From assembly GCA_035640715.1 (NCBI GenBank), contig DASQVO010000044.1:1-23056 (forward strand): 23,056 nucleotides of DNA, given 5' to 3'. The DNA comes from DASQVO01 sp035640715. GTDB taxonomy: Bacteria > Actinomycetota > Actinomycetes > Streptosporangiales > Streptosporangiaceae. Below, in pieces: positions 1-7,822 of this stretch (within the stretch, counting starts at the first letter, position 1; the number at the start of each line of letters is the position of its first letter). The position numbers and the translations under genes were made by a program. Below the pieces are notes generated by a model. It did not search any database, was not told where the DNA came from, and saw nothing but the letters and a program-made list of their open reading frames with translations.

Positions 1-1
1 C

Positions 2-322
2 GGGGAGTGGCTGGAGCAGGCGCGCCAGGCCGGCGGGCACACCGGGCCGGTGGTCCCGGCCGACCCGGCCTGGCTGCTGAAGCAGGGCGTCGAGGAGTAC
101 ATGGGGCCAGGCTCGCTCCCGATGTGGACCGCTTCCCCGGACTATGCCGGATTTTCGGCCCGCAGCGGCGCCGCGGCGGCGGCCGCCGGGCTGCGGCACC
201 GGCCCCGCCCGGAACTGCTCGTCGGCACCCTGGCCTGGGAGCTGGAGGTGGGCCTGAACCGCACCCGGCGTGCCGGCCTGAGCCCCGAGCGCGAGCGTGA
301 ACTGCTCGATGCCCTCGGCTGA
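2..322 (+). CDS. SDR-type NAD-dependent epimerase/reductase, C-terminal part
   Basis: An open frame runs in from the left edge, so the start is outside the window, and ends at a TGA at 320-322. About 106 residues are visible. They look like the C-terminal tail of actinobacterial NAD-dependent epimerase/dehydratase (extended SDR) proteins: a DPAWLLKQGVEEYMG stretch, then a MWTASPDYAGF-like stretch, then an R-P-R-x-x-L-x-x-T-L-A-W segment and a closing AGLSPERERELLDAL helix. This tail usually forms part of the substrate-binding region; the Rossmann fold and the YxxxK catalytic pair would lie upstream and are not seen. Substrate is unknown. Family assignment rests on the tail pattern only. Confidence 0.7.
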   Translation, partial: GEWLEQARQAGGHTGPVVPADPAWLLKQGVEEYMGPGSLPMWTASPDYAGFSARSGAAAAAAGLRHRPRPELLVGTLAWELEVGLNRTRRAGLSPERERELLDALG

Positions 323-339
323 GGTGGCCGTCGCATGCT

Positions 340-738
340 CTCGATTGATGGCGCGTCGGTCTGGTACCAGCGGGGCCGCCCGTTGGGCAGGGCCTCGACC
401 GTGCGGTCGCCGAAGCCCCGCACCCCATAGAGGGTGCCGAAGTAGTGGTCGAAGCTCCGGTTCTCCTGCATGGCAAGAATCCACGCGTCCGGCTCGGCGT
501 TGCTCCACGTCCAGTTGATCGCACTCTGGCCGTCGGCGGTCGCGGGAGTGACGGTGGAGTCACCCGCGCTGGAGGCGTTCTGGACGTTGGACCAGCCGAG
601 GTTGCCGGTGCCGCTGGAGCCGAGGAAGTTCTCCGGGGTCCACGTCGACGGTGCGGAGATCTTACCAATCTGGTTGTCGTAGGTGTTGGCGACGTAGAGG
701 TCGCCGGCATCCGTGGGGTCACGTGCGAAAAATGTTCA
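340..738 (-). pseudogene. Chimeric remnant: beta-propeller-like fragment joined to phosphoesterase (phospholipase C type) N-terminus
   Basis: One minus-strand frame is open from the stop at 736-738 downwards. Its first part (about 475-735) reads like a secreted repeat protein, with a GDLYVANTYDNQIGKIS strand typical of NHL or YncE-type propellers and a Ser/Thr/Asn-rich stretch. It runs straight into MQENRSFDHYFGTL at about 430-471, the hallmark start of the phosphoesterase family (PF04185; bacterial phospholipase C and acid phosphatase), followed by GVRGFGD and a RPRWYQ segment. Homology fades near 360 and the frame then overlaps the SDR gene antisense. The several-hundred-residue catalytic body of a phospholipase C is absent, and there is no credible start codon or ribosome site for the upstream half. 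I read this as two truncated genes joined by deletion. The region 739-898 shows nothing recognisable. Confidence 0.6.
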
Positions 739-898
739 CTAGCTTGTCATGGAGTCACAGGACGTGCGCAAATGATGTCTGGAACGCACCCGCGAACGCG
801 GGCCGTTCACCCGCGGGATGGGCGTTCATGCCGGCACCTTGGAGGTGCTGGCCATGCGGTCGATGGCGGACGTCCCGCCGGCACTGCCCTGGGCCTGA

Positions 899-1864
899 TC
901 ACCCGAGCTGAGCAAGGAGGCTGTGGGCTGCGAGGAGGCCGGCGAATGTGGCGATGAGACCGGATGCCAGGGCCAGCAGAAGTGTCACAGTGATCAGTGC
1001 GAGAACGTAGCGGGCGTGGCAGGCGCGGCGCGGAGGTTCCAGCAGCCGTTGCACGCGGGCAGCGGTCGCGCCGGCAGTGGCTGCGAGGGCCGTGGCCGGC
1101 ACCGCCGTGCCGGTTCCCATCGCGAGCAGAGCCGCGATGAGCGTGCGCCGGCCGCTATGACGTGCCGCGGCATCGTCAGCGCACATTTCGGCCAGCCGTG
1201 CCACTTCGGCCGATCCCCGCATGAACAGCGGGACGGCGGGAAAGCTGACCGCCAGTCCCCGGGTAAGAGCTACCAGCAGGTGGTGACGGCCTGCCAGGTG
1301 GGCCCGCTCGTGGGCGAGCACGGCCGTGAGCTGCGCGGGATCGAGAACAGCGAGGGCTCCGCTGGTGAGCACGATAGTGGCGGGACGGCCGGGCACGCAG
1401 TACGCGACCGGCTGCGGGGCATCGAGCACCACCGCCGAGCCGGCACCCGGCAGTTCACGGCCGGTTACGCGCGCGACCTCGGCATGCGCCCGGGTCCGCC
1501 GCTGCGCCCGCTGCAGGCCGCGCCCGTATCGCCAGGCCAGCACGGTCACCGCCAGCGCGGCGACCGTCGCGGCCATGCCCAGGGAAAGCTCGAAGATCGC
1601 GCTCCGGTATACCGTCGGCGTGCACGCTCCTCCGGCGACCGAGCGGCATACGACCTCCGCAAAGCGAGACCAGCCCGTGATGGCCGCCCTGACCAGGAAC
1701 TGCAGCGCCACCATCGCCGAGACCAGGACGCTCGCCATCGCGGTCAGCCATGCGGCCAGCCCCAGCCGCGCGCTGATGCCGCGTGCGGTCAGCCGCGCTA
1801 GTGGCACCGGCACGTACCATGCCACTGCCAGCGCATAAAGGAACATCAGCAGGGCGGCCCTCAC
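899..1864 (-). CDS. M56-family membrane metallopeptidase (BlaR1/MecR1-like)
   Basis: This 321-residue protein has hydrophobic segments near residues 3-22, 36-60, 92-112, 196-214 and 284-310. The zinc-protease motif is HERAH (residues 185-189) within an AVLAHERAHLAGRHH context, and a downstream AEMCADDAA segment (around 226) should supply the third ligand. This is the peptidase part of BlaR1/MecR1 proteins. There is no C-terminal penicillin-binding sensor domain, as is common in actinobacterial M56 proteins, so the inducing signal is unknown. In the classical pathway the activated peptidase leads to loss of the partner repressor BlaI. The ATG overlaps the stop of the BlaI-like gene by 4 nt (1861-1864), indicating translational coupling and joint regulation. 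Confidence 0.9.
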   Translation of the reverse strand: MRAALLMFLYALAVAWYVPVPLARLTARGISARLGLAAWLTAMASVLVSAMVALQFLVRAAITGWSRFAEVVCRSVAGGACTPTVYRSAIFELSLGMAATVAALAVTVLAWRYGRGLQRAQRRTRAHAEVARVTGRELPGAGSAVVLDAPQPVAYCVPGRPATIVLTSGALAVLDPAQLTAVLAHERAHLAGRHHLLVALTRGLAVSFPAVPLFMRGSAEVARLAEMCADDAAARHSGRRTLIAALLAMGTGTAVPATALAATAGATAARVQRLLEPPRRACHARYVLALITVTLLLALASGLIATFAGLLAAHSLLAQLG

Positions 1865-2229
1865 TGGGGTCCCCGGCCAGCCAGCCGGCGCACCACCGCG
1901 CGCAGCGCCTCAGACTCCTCGCCGCCCATCTGGGCGACGAAATGGCTCAGCACCACCTCGGCGTCCCCGCCGTCGGCCAGTGCCTCCCGCATCAGGCGCG
2001 CGCTGTATTCCTCGCGGCTGGCTGTCGCGGTGTAGCGATACGCCTTGCCATCCTTGGCCCGGTCCAGCCATCCCTTCCTGTGCAGGTTATCCATCGTGCT
2101 CATCACCGTCGTGTACGCGATGGCCCGTTCCTGGCGTAGTCCGTCGAACAACTCCCGTACGGTCACCGGGCCGTCGTGATCCCACACCAGGTGCATGATC
2201 ACCGCTTCCAGGTCGCCGAACCCGCGCAC
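1861..2229 (-). CDS. blaI: BlaI/MecI/CopY-family transcriptional repressor
   Basis: A winged-helix repressor of about 122 residues. Visible marks are the opening RGFGDLEAVIMHLVW, the recognition-helix region with AYTTVMSTMDNLHRKGWL, the wing DGKAYRYTAT, and a C-terminal dimerisation helix pair ending VRRLAG. I chose the GTG at 2227-2229 because it is preceded by a strong GGGAGGTGAC ribosome site (spacing on the short side) and gives the family's usual length. An ATG at 2281-2283 would add 18 residues with a poorer site. The gene lies directly upstream of the M56 peptidase with an ATGA overlap, the standard BlaI-BlaR arrangement. The operator at 2302-2322 sits between it and the divergent CPYC protein, so it probably represses itself and may also control that neighbour. 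Confidence 0.88.
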   Translation of the reverse strand: MRGFGDLEAVIMHLVWDHDGPVTVRELFDGLRQERAIAYTTVMSTMDNLHRKGWLDRAKDGKAYRYTATASREEYSARLMREALADGGDAEVVLSHFVAQMGGEESEALRAVVRRLAGRGPQ

Positions 2230-2301
2230 GTCACCTCCCGCGAACGTGTAGCCAGCATATGAGCCGTCAGCGCTTCTCCCCATGCCCCCAACGTACTACT
2301 A

Positions 2302-2322
2302 TCTACGTACGTAGGACGTAGA
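2302..2322. promoter_or_regulatory. Candidate BlaI operator (palindromic)
   Basis: The sequence contains the perfect 12-bp palindrome CTACGTACGTAG (2303-2314), nested in a wider inverted repeat TCTACGT-7 nt-ACGTAGA (2302-2308 / 2316-2322). BlaI-type operators are typically TAC/GTA-rich dyads, which matches. It lies in the divergent intergenic region between the BlaI gene and the CPYC protein. Binding by this BlaI is inferred. Confidence 0.6.
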
Positions 2323-2323
2323 T

Positions 2324-2338
2324 GATGCCCAGGGCATC
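2324..2338. promoter_or_regulatory. Inverted repeat GATGCCC-A-GGGCATC upstream of the CPYC protein gene
   Basis: A perfect 7-bp inverted repeat with a single central base lies immediately 3' of the candidate BlaI operator and 33 nt before the chosen start of the membrane-anchored CPYC protein. It could be a second operator or a 5'-UTR hairpin. There is no family match that I recognise. Confidence 0.35.
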
Positions 2339-2370
2339 TGCTCAGGCAGTTGAAAGGCGGGACCGGCACG

Positions 2371-3312
2371 ATGGGCAAGGCAAGCAAGGCTAAGCGCGAC
2401 GGCACGCGCCGCGAGAAGATGGCCGCTCAGCGGGCAAGGGAGCGCCGCGCGGACATCCGTAACAGGGTGCTGCTGGCGTCCGGGAGCGTCGTGGTGGTCA
2501 TCGCCGTCGTGGTGGCCCTCGTCCTGGTCAAGGTGAACTCCAAGGCGACAACGTCAGGTGTGAGCAGCAACGGGCCGACCGGAGCGGCGCTCGCCAGCGT
2601 GGTCACGGATACGACCAACGTTCCGGCGAGCACGCTGAACGCCGTGGGCGCGGGCAGCGGCAGCGTGACCAGCCCTCCGATGTCGATCAGCGGGTCGCCG
2701 CTGACGTCCGGCGGCAAACCGGAGGTGCTGTACATGGGCGCGGAGTACTGCCCCTACTGCGCCGCCGAACGCTGGGCCATGGTCGTCGCGCTGAGCAGGT
2801 TCGGCACGTTCACCGGGCTGGCCACCGTGCATTCGGCGGCCGTCGACGGCCATGGCCTCGCCGAGGTGTATCCGAACACGCCGACCTGGACGTTCGCCCA
2901 CGCGACCTACACGAGCACGTACCTGACGTTCGTTCCCGTCGAGGAGTACACGAACATCCCGGACAAGAGCACCGGCGGCTACACGAACCTCGAGACGCCG
3001 GCCAGCGCCGAGAATGCGCTGGTCGGCAAGTGGGACGCCCCGCCCTACGTCCCGTCAGGGGACCAGGGCGCCATCCCGTTCGTCGACTTTGGCAACAAAT
3101 ACATGATCAGCGGAGCCAGCTACAACCCGCAGGTACTGCAGGGCAAGAGCTGGAGCCAGATCGCCTCGGCACTGAAGGACCCGTCGAGCCCGATCGCCAA
3201 GGCGGTGGACGGCACGGCGAACTACCTGACCGCCGCGATCTGTAAGCTCACCGGCAACCAGCCAGCGACCGCGTGCACCCCCGTGGTGCAGGGGCTGGAG
3301 GGGAAGATCTAA
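2371..3312 (+). CDS. DUF929-family membrane-anchored thioredoxin-like protein
   Basis: A 313-residue protein. The very basic N-terminus (KASKAKRDGTRREK...RARERR) precedes one transmembrane helix (about residues 33-54), so it is anchored with the C-terminal domain outside. After a Ser/Thr/Gly linker comes LYMGAEYCPYCAAERW with a CPYC redox motif (Cys127 and Cys130), then the long DUF929 domain with FVDFGNKYMISGASY and a LTAAICKLTG segment near the end. This suggests an extracytoplasmic thiol-disulfide role, but the substrate is unknown. I chose ATG 2371 over a TTG at 2350 because AAAGGCGGG lies at a proper distance. It is divergent from the BlaI gene across the palindromic operator, so it may belong to the BlaI regulon. 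Two extra cysteines near the C-terminus could form a structural disulfide. Confidence 0.85.
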   Translation: MGKASKAKRDGTRREKMAAQRARERRADIRNRVLLASGSVVVVIAVVVALVLVKVNSKATTSGVSSNGPTGAALASVVTDTTNVPASTLNAVGAGSGSVTSPPMSISGSPLTSGGKPEVLYMGAEYCPYCAAERWAMVVALSRFGTFTGLATVHSAAVDGHGLAEVYPNTPTWTFAHATYTSTYLTFVPVEEYTNIPDKSTGGYTNLETPASAENALVGKWDAPPYVPSGDQGAIPFVDFGNKYMISGASYNPQVLQGKSWSQIASALKDPSSPIAKAVDGTANYLTAAICKLTGNQPATACTPVVQGLEGKI

Positions 3313-3407
3313 CGGCAGGTTCCAAAGCCGCGTCTACCGCGAAACAGTCAGCTGCAACGCAGTTCCGTGCCACATACAGGCGAAGCTCCCCACGCGGTCG
3401 CGCGCTG

Positions 3408-5480
3408 TCAGGAGAGCATGGCATGGGTCGGCTTGGCCGTGCGCAGCAGCGCCGTCAGCCAGGCGGATTCTGGCACGCTGCCGGCCTGGCTCAGCAGGGC
3501 AAGAACATCGGACCGCTGCTCGGCCAGCCATCTCCGTGCGGCGGCCGGGCTGGTGAACGAGAGGCCGCCCGCCGGGGCAAGCGGCCGGGGCGGCGGTACC
3601 GATGAGCGGTCATGTATGACCATGGCGGCATTACGGGCAGTGGCAGAGTAGAACCTGATCAGCCGGTGAAGCGCGGCCTGGCAGGCGTCCGCGCCGTACT
3701 CCGCGAGCGCCTGGCGCCGGGCAAGTGCCTTGACGAGCCCGTCGTAGCGGTAGTCGCCTGAGGACAGTGCGTCAAGCAGATGAGCGTCGGCCAGGGACTC
3801 CAGCGCCGCCCGGGCATCTGCCTGCGGCACATCGAGCAGGGCCGCGGTGGAGGCAACGGAGACTCTGGTGTAGTCCGGAACGGCGGCGAAACGGAACGCG
3901 GAGGCGATCTCGGGCGCCAGCCGGTCGGCCGCCCGCCGGAACGCGGCACCGATGAGTTCGACGTCCTCGTGGACGACGGAGGGCTGCGCCAAGTCCCGGG
4001 CGAACTGTCCCTCGATCTTCTCGATCGGCCATGAGGGCCGGGAAAGAAGCCTGGCCGCTGCGGCGCGGATCGCCAGCGGATGGCAGGAGCACAGAGCGGC
4101 CAGCCGCGCCGAGGGCCCGGGCTCGGCATGCACCCGTTCCGGGCCGGCGATCGCGGCCAGCAGTTCTACGGCTTCCCCAGGGGTAAGGGGGCCCAGTCTG
4201 AACCAGGACACCCCGGCCAGGTCGACCATGGGACGGCCGTGCGTGATGATCGTGGCCGAGCCAGGCGCCCCCGGGAGCAGATCGTGGATCTGGCCGCAGT
4301 CCTGGACGTCGTCCAGCACGATCAGCACCCTGCGCCCGGTCAGCAGCGTCCGCCACAACGCTGCCCTTTCACCCAGCGTGTCCGGCAGCGTTGTCAGGTC
4401 AGCGTCCAGGGCCCGCAGGAAGCCGCCGAGCACGTCGAAGGGATCGGCCCGACGCCCGCTGGCGGCCCACAGGCTGGCGTACACCTGGCCATCCGGGAAC
4501 AGGGCGCGCAGCCGGTGCCCGACGTGCAGCGCCAGCGCGGTTTTCCCTATCCCCGAGGTGCCGGTCAGCGCCACAACCGGCGGCCGGCCCTCCCGGGCCA
4601 GCGCATCGGTCATCTCCGCGATCTGCGCCCGGCGCCCTACGAAGTCCGGCGGATCGGGCGGAAGCTGTGCCGGCGGCCGCCTCGGCGCCGGCCTGGGCTG
4701 CCGCGACGCGTCCGGCTGGAGCAGCCCGGGATCCGCTTCCAGGATCCGCTGATGCAGTCTCTGCAGGCCGCTGCCGGGATCCATGCCCAGCTCACGGCGG
4801 AGCAGTAGCCGCAGGTTCTGATAGGTGGCCAGGGCGTCGGCCGTCCGCCCGGACCGGTACAGCGCCAGCATCAGCAGCTCCCGCGTCCGCTCACGCAGGG
4901 GCTGAGCCATGACCGCGGCAGTCAGCCCGGTGACCGCCTCAAAGTGCCGTCCCAGATCGAGATCGATACCGTACCGGTCCTCCAGCGCTGCCAGCCTCAG
5001 TTCATCCAGCAAGGTGCGCTGGTCGCTGACATAGTGGCCGTGCACGCCCGTCAGTGCGGTGCCGTGCCACAGCAGCAGGGCATCCGACAGCCCTTTCGCC
5101 GCCGCGGCCAGGTTCCCCGCCGCACGGGAAGCGCGCGCCTGCCTGACTTGCTCGCTGAACACGCTGAGGTCAGTGCTGACGGCCTCACCGGCCAGTAGGT
5201 ACCCGGTCCTGGACGAGGCCAGTACGGCCTGGTCGCTGCCCGCCGGCCGGAGGATGCGCCGCAACCGGTAGACATAGGTGCGTACCGTGCCCCCGGCCCC
5301 CGGCGGCACCTCGCTGCCCCACAGCGCTTCGATGATCTGGCCCATGCTGAGGGATTCCCCCGCATGCAGCGCCAGCAACGCCAGCACTCCCCGCTGCTGC
5401 GGCGAGCCGAGATCCAGTTCTACTGCATCCCGCCACGCCTGCACCGGGCCGAGAACGGCCAGCCGGATCCCCGTTACCAC
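3408..5480 (-). CDS. AfsR/SARP-type transcriptional regulator with BTAD and NB-ARC domains
   Basis: A protein of about 690 residues from the chosen GTG at 5478-5480. Order: OmpR/SARP-type winged helix (about 5-95; IRLAVLGPV opening and TYVYRLRRIL), bacterial transcriptional activation domain of TPR type (about 100-250, including ALYRSGRTADALATYQNLR and RELGMDPG), a Pro/Arg-rich linker, then an NB-ARC/STAND ATPase with FVGRRAQI, the P-loop GTSGIGKT (about 307-314) and Walker B RVLIVLDDV. A short winged-helix/ARC2-like part follows, and the C-terminus stops without long sensor TPRs. The reading frame stays open to 5633, but SARP homology begins at the GTG. Such proteins activate secondary-metabolism or exoenzyme genes. 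It is divergent from a secreted S53 peptidase across 260 bp, its most obvious target. Ligand unknown. Confidence 0.9.
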   Translation of the reverse strand: MVTGIRLAVLGPVQAWRDAVELDLGSPQQRGVLALLALHAGESLSMGQIIEALWGSEVPPGAGGTVRTYVYRLRRILRPAGSDQAVLASSRTGYLLAGEAVSTDLSVFSEQVRQARASRAAGNLAAAAKGLSDALLLWHGTALTGVHGHYVSDQRTLLDELRLAALEDRYGIDLDLGRHFEAVTGLTAAVMAQPLRERTRELLMLALYRSGRTADALATYQNLRLLLRRELGMDPGSGLQRLHQRILEADPGLLQPDASRQPRPAPRRPPAQLPPDPPDFVGRRAQIAEMTDALAREGRPPVVALTGTSGIGKTALALHVGHRLRALFPDGQVYASLWAASGRRADPFDVLGGFLRALDADLTTLPDTLGERAALWRTLLTGRRVLIVLDDVQDCGQIHDLLPGAPGSATIITHGRPMVDLAGVSWFRLGPLTPGEAVELLAAIAGPERVHAEPGPSARLAALCSCHPLAIRAAAARLLSRPSWPIEKIEGQFARDLAQPSVVHEDVELIGAAFRRAADRLAPEIASAFRFAAVPDYTRVSVASTAALLDVPQADARAALESLADAHLLDALSSGDYRYDGLVKALARRQALAEYGADACQAALHRLIRFYSATARNAAMVIHDRSSVPPPRPLAPAGGLSFTSPAAARRWLAEQRSDVLALLSQAGSVPESAWLTALLRTAKPTHAMLS

Positions 5481-5740
5481 GCAACCGAACCCCGTATCAG
5501 AATAACTTTCTCGTCGGGCCCATACTCTACGCAATGGAACGATTTCCGTCATCGATATACCGAACGTGAACGATGCGGACGTCTGACCAGGGAACGCGGC
5601 CCCGCAAACTGGGCGTCGACGCCATCTCGACACGCTGTCGACGGGAATGGCGCAGGACTCTGGTTACCTGTGTCAGCGCGCGAAGCCGAACGTTACCGCG
5701 CGTATACCAAACTCAGCCCACAGGGGAGTCCGCGAGAAGC
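5481..5740. promoter_or_regulatory. Divergent intergenic region between SARP regulator and S53 peptidase
   Basis: A 260-bp non-coding stretch that must hold both promoters. It is more AT-rich than its flanks near 5500-5570. The 8-mer CCGAACGT appears twice (about 5560 and 5687), which could be a direct-repeat regulator site, although SARP sites are normally heptamers spaced by one helical turn and this spacing does not fit. I could not define -10/-35 boxes with confidence. Confidence 0.35.
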
Positions 5741-7747
5741 ATGTCCAAATCAGGAGCGCTGGCTGGGGTCATCGCCTCAGCAGTGGCGATGGCAGGCATC
5801 AGCGTCGCTGGCCTGAGCACGCCTGCCCACGCGGGGCAGAAACCAGCGTATACACCGATCGCCGGCAGTTCCGTTCCGTTCACCAGTCACACCCGAGTGA
5901 TCGGAACCGTCGCCGGATCCACGAAGCTGACGATCCAGGTGTGGCTCACCCCCAACGTCACGGCCGCGCAGCGGTTCGCCACCGCGGTGAGCACGCCGGG
6001 CAGCACGCAGTTTCACCACTACCTGAGCCCAGCGGCCTACACGGCCGATTACGGGCCCACCGCCAGCGCGGCGGCCAAGGTTGAATCATGGCTGCATACG
6101 CAGGGTTTCACCGGTATCAGTGCTGGACCGGGCCGTTCCTACGTCCGGGCGACGGCGACGGCCACCGCAATTGACGCGGCTTTCCGCACAAAACTGAATA
6201 TTTACCAGTCGTCCGCGCAGGTCAATGGCGGCGCGTACGCGCTGCGCGCCAATAGCCAGCCAGTGTCGGTTCCCGGGTCGCTCAGCGGCAGCGTGCTCGG
6301 CGTGACGGGTCTGGACAACGCCGCGCCGATCCTCCCGATCGAGCGGCCCGGAGGCGGGGCCGCCAGTGGCGCGGTGGCCAGGAAAGCGCAGCGGGCGGCG
6401 GCATCCTCGGCCGGCACATCGCCGAGCTGCTCCCACTACTACGGGCAGTACATCGCCACCGGCTGGCCGCAGAAGTTCGGGACCACGTCCTTCCCGACCG
6501 AAATGTGCGGATACAGCGGCGGCCAGTTGCGCGCCGCCTACGGAGCCAACGCAGCGAACACCGGCCAGGGCCAGACCATCGCCCTGGTGGAACTGGGCCT
6601 GACCCAGAACATGTTCCTCACCCTCCAGGACTACGCGGCCGCCAACAAGCTGCCAGCCCCCTCACTGAAGAGGTACGCGGAGCGGTCGCTCGGCCGGGGA
6701 AGCGCCTGCGGCGATCCGTTCAACGGGGAAGAGCAGCTCGACGTGGAAGCCTCCTACGCGATGGCCCCGGGCGCGAACCAGCTCGTGGTCGGCGGTGACA
6801 GCTGCAACAACGGTGACGCCGGCCTTCAGGGCCTGTTCGACGCCGAACTGGCCGTCCTCAACGGGGGCGGTAAGCACCCGCTGGCGTCGGTCGCCTCCAA
6901 CTCATGGGAAAGCGGCTCTGAGGGCCAGGGCGCCGCGCTCACCAACATCGAGCACGCCTACCTGCTGCGGGCCGCCGCCGAGGGTGTCGGCATGTACTTT
7001 TCCTCTGGCGACGGCTCCGGCGTGCTGGCCCCGTCCAGCGATCCGTACGCGATCGCTGTCGGAGGCACGACCCTGGGACTCGGCAAGACCAGTAACCGCC
7101 TGTTCGAAACCGGCTGGTCCACGGACTTCTCCCTCCTCAGCTCGGACGGCAAGTCCTGGCAGAATGTCGGCGAGTACGGCGCCAGCGGCGGCGGACCCAG
7201 CCTGCTGTGGTCACAGCCGGGCTACCAGAAGGGCGTCGTGCCGGCCGCCCTGGCCAAGGCGCCGGGCAACCGCGGTGGCGCGATCCGCTCGGTGCCCGAC
7301 ATCAGCGCCGACGCCGATCCCTTCACCGGGATGGCCGTCGGGCAGCTCGTCATCCTCGCGCCTGGCAACCCTCCCACCTACCTCCAGATCGCCAGCGGCG
7401 GGACCAGCCTGGCGGTGCCGCTGGTGGCCGGGATGGTGACCGCCGCGCAGCAGGGCCGGGCCAGGCCGTTCGGGTTCATCAACCCGGCAATCTACAAGCT
7501 GGCCGGCACGGGCGCGTTCCACGATGCCCTGCCGATCACCGCCAGCACCCCGGCCCTGTACCACGAGATGTTCTGCAGCTCTAATGACTGCGGTGGTTCC
7601 CCGCTCCTGGCGGCGTCCGACATCCAGAGCTACAGCATGCCCGGCTACACCGGGCAGGTTACGCTCAAGGGCTACGACAACATGAGCGGTCTCGGCACGC
7701 CCAGCGGCCAGGCCTTCATCACCGCCCTGCGCAAGCTGGAGAAGTAG
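5741..7747 (+). CDS. Secreted S53-family (sedolisin/kumamolisin-type) serine-carboxyl peptidase
   Basis: A 668-residue preproprotein. The signal peptide (1-31) ends in the AHA site. A pro-kumamolisin-type activation domain (about 35-190) has the TPGSTQFHHYLSPAAYTADYGPT signature, and the peptidase domain starts near residue 230. Catalytic Glu330 and Asp334 sit in GEEQLDVEASYAMAP with the family's +4 spacing, and Ser556 in SGGTSLAVP. The C-terminal SGLGTPSG stretch matches the calcium-site end of the family. The region that should carry the oxyanion Asp (SNSWESGSEG) lacks an obvious Asp. These enzymes are acid-active extracellular endopeptidases or tripeptidyl peptidases. ATG 5741 is chosen because the signal peptide starts there; the frame is open upstream to 5573 with no signal. 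It stands alone, divergent from the SARP gene, and is followed by a strong hairpin. Confidence 0.92.
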   Translation: MSKSGALAGVIASAVAMAGISVAGLSTPAHAGQKPAYTPIAGSSVPFTSHTRVIGTVAGSTKLTIQVWLTPNVTAAQRFATAVSTPGSTQFHHYLSPAAYTADYGPTASAAAKVESWLHTQGFTGISAGPGRSYVRATATATAIDAAFRTKLNIYQSSAQVNGGAYALRANSQPVSVPGSLSGSVLGVTGLDNAAPILPIERPGGGAASGAVARKAQRAAASSAGTSPSCSHYYGQYIATGWPQKFGTTSFPTEMCGYSGGQLRAAYGANAANTGQGQTIALVELGLTQNMFLTLQDYAAANKLPAPSLKRYAERSLGRGSACGDPFNGEEQLDVEASYAMAPGANQLVVGGDSCNNGDAGLQGLFDAELAVLNGGGKHPLASVASNSWESGSEGQGAALTNIEHAYLLRAAAEGVGMYFSSGDGSGVLAPSSDPYAIAVGGTTLGLGKTSNRLFETGWSTDFSLLSSDGKSWQNVGEYGASGGGPSLLWSQPGYQKGVVPAALAKAPGNRGGAIRSVPDISADADPFTGMAVGQLVILAPGNPPTYLQIASGGTSLAVPLVAGMVTAAQQGRARPFGFINPAIYKLAGTGAFHDALPITASTPALYHEMFCSSNDCGGSPLLAASDIQSYSMPGYTGQVTLKGYDNMSGLGTPSGQAFITALRKLEK

Positions 7748-7759
7748 TACCCGGCGCCC

Positions 7760-7792
7760 CGCCACGGGCCGGCCGCACGCCGGCCCGTGGCG
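7760..7792 (+). terminator. Hairpin terminator after the S53 peptidase
   Basis: A 14-bp perfect stem beginning CGCCACGGGCCGGC with a 5-nt loop (CGCAC), 12 nt after the stop codon. There is no T-tract, which is common for actinobacterial terminators. Nothing else is encoded here, so termination is the likely role. Confidence 0.75.
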
Positions 7793-7822
7793 CGGCCAGG
7801 GCACGCGGGCGGCCCGTTGCAG

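Noticed and set aside
923..1801. Long plus-strand open frame (292 codons)
   Set aside because: It is antisense to the M56 peptidase, has biased Gly/Arg/His composition and no domain; the minus-strand frame has clear zinc-protease motifs.
3952..4752. Plus-strand frames opposite the SARP gene
   Set aside because: Shadow frames of the NB-ARC region; the SARP frame has P-loop, Walker B and BTAD motifs.
5560..5695. CCGAACGT repeated twice as a possible SARP operator
   Set aside because: The copies are about 127 bp apart, unlike heptamer direct repeats at 11- or 22-bp spacing; kept only as a note.
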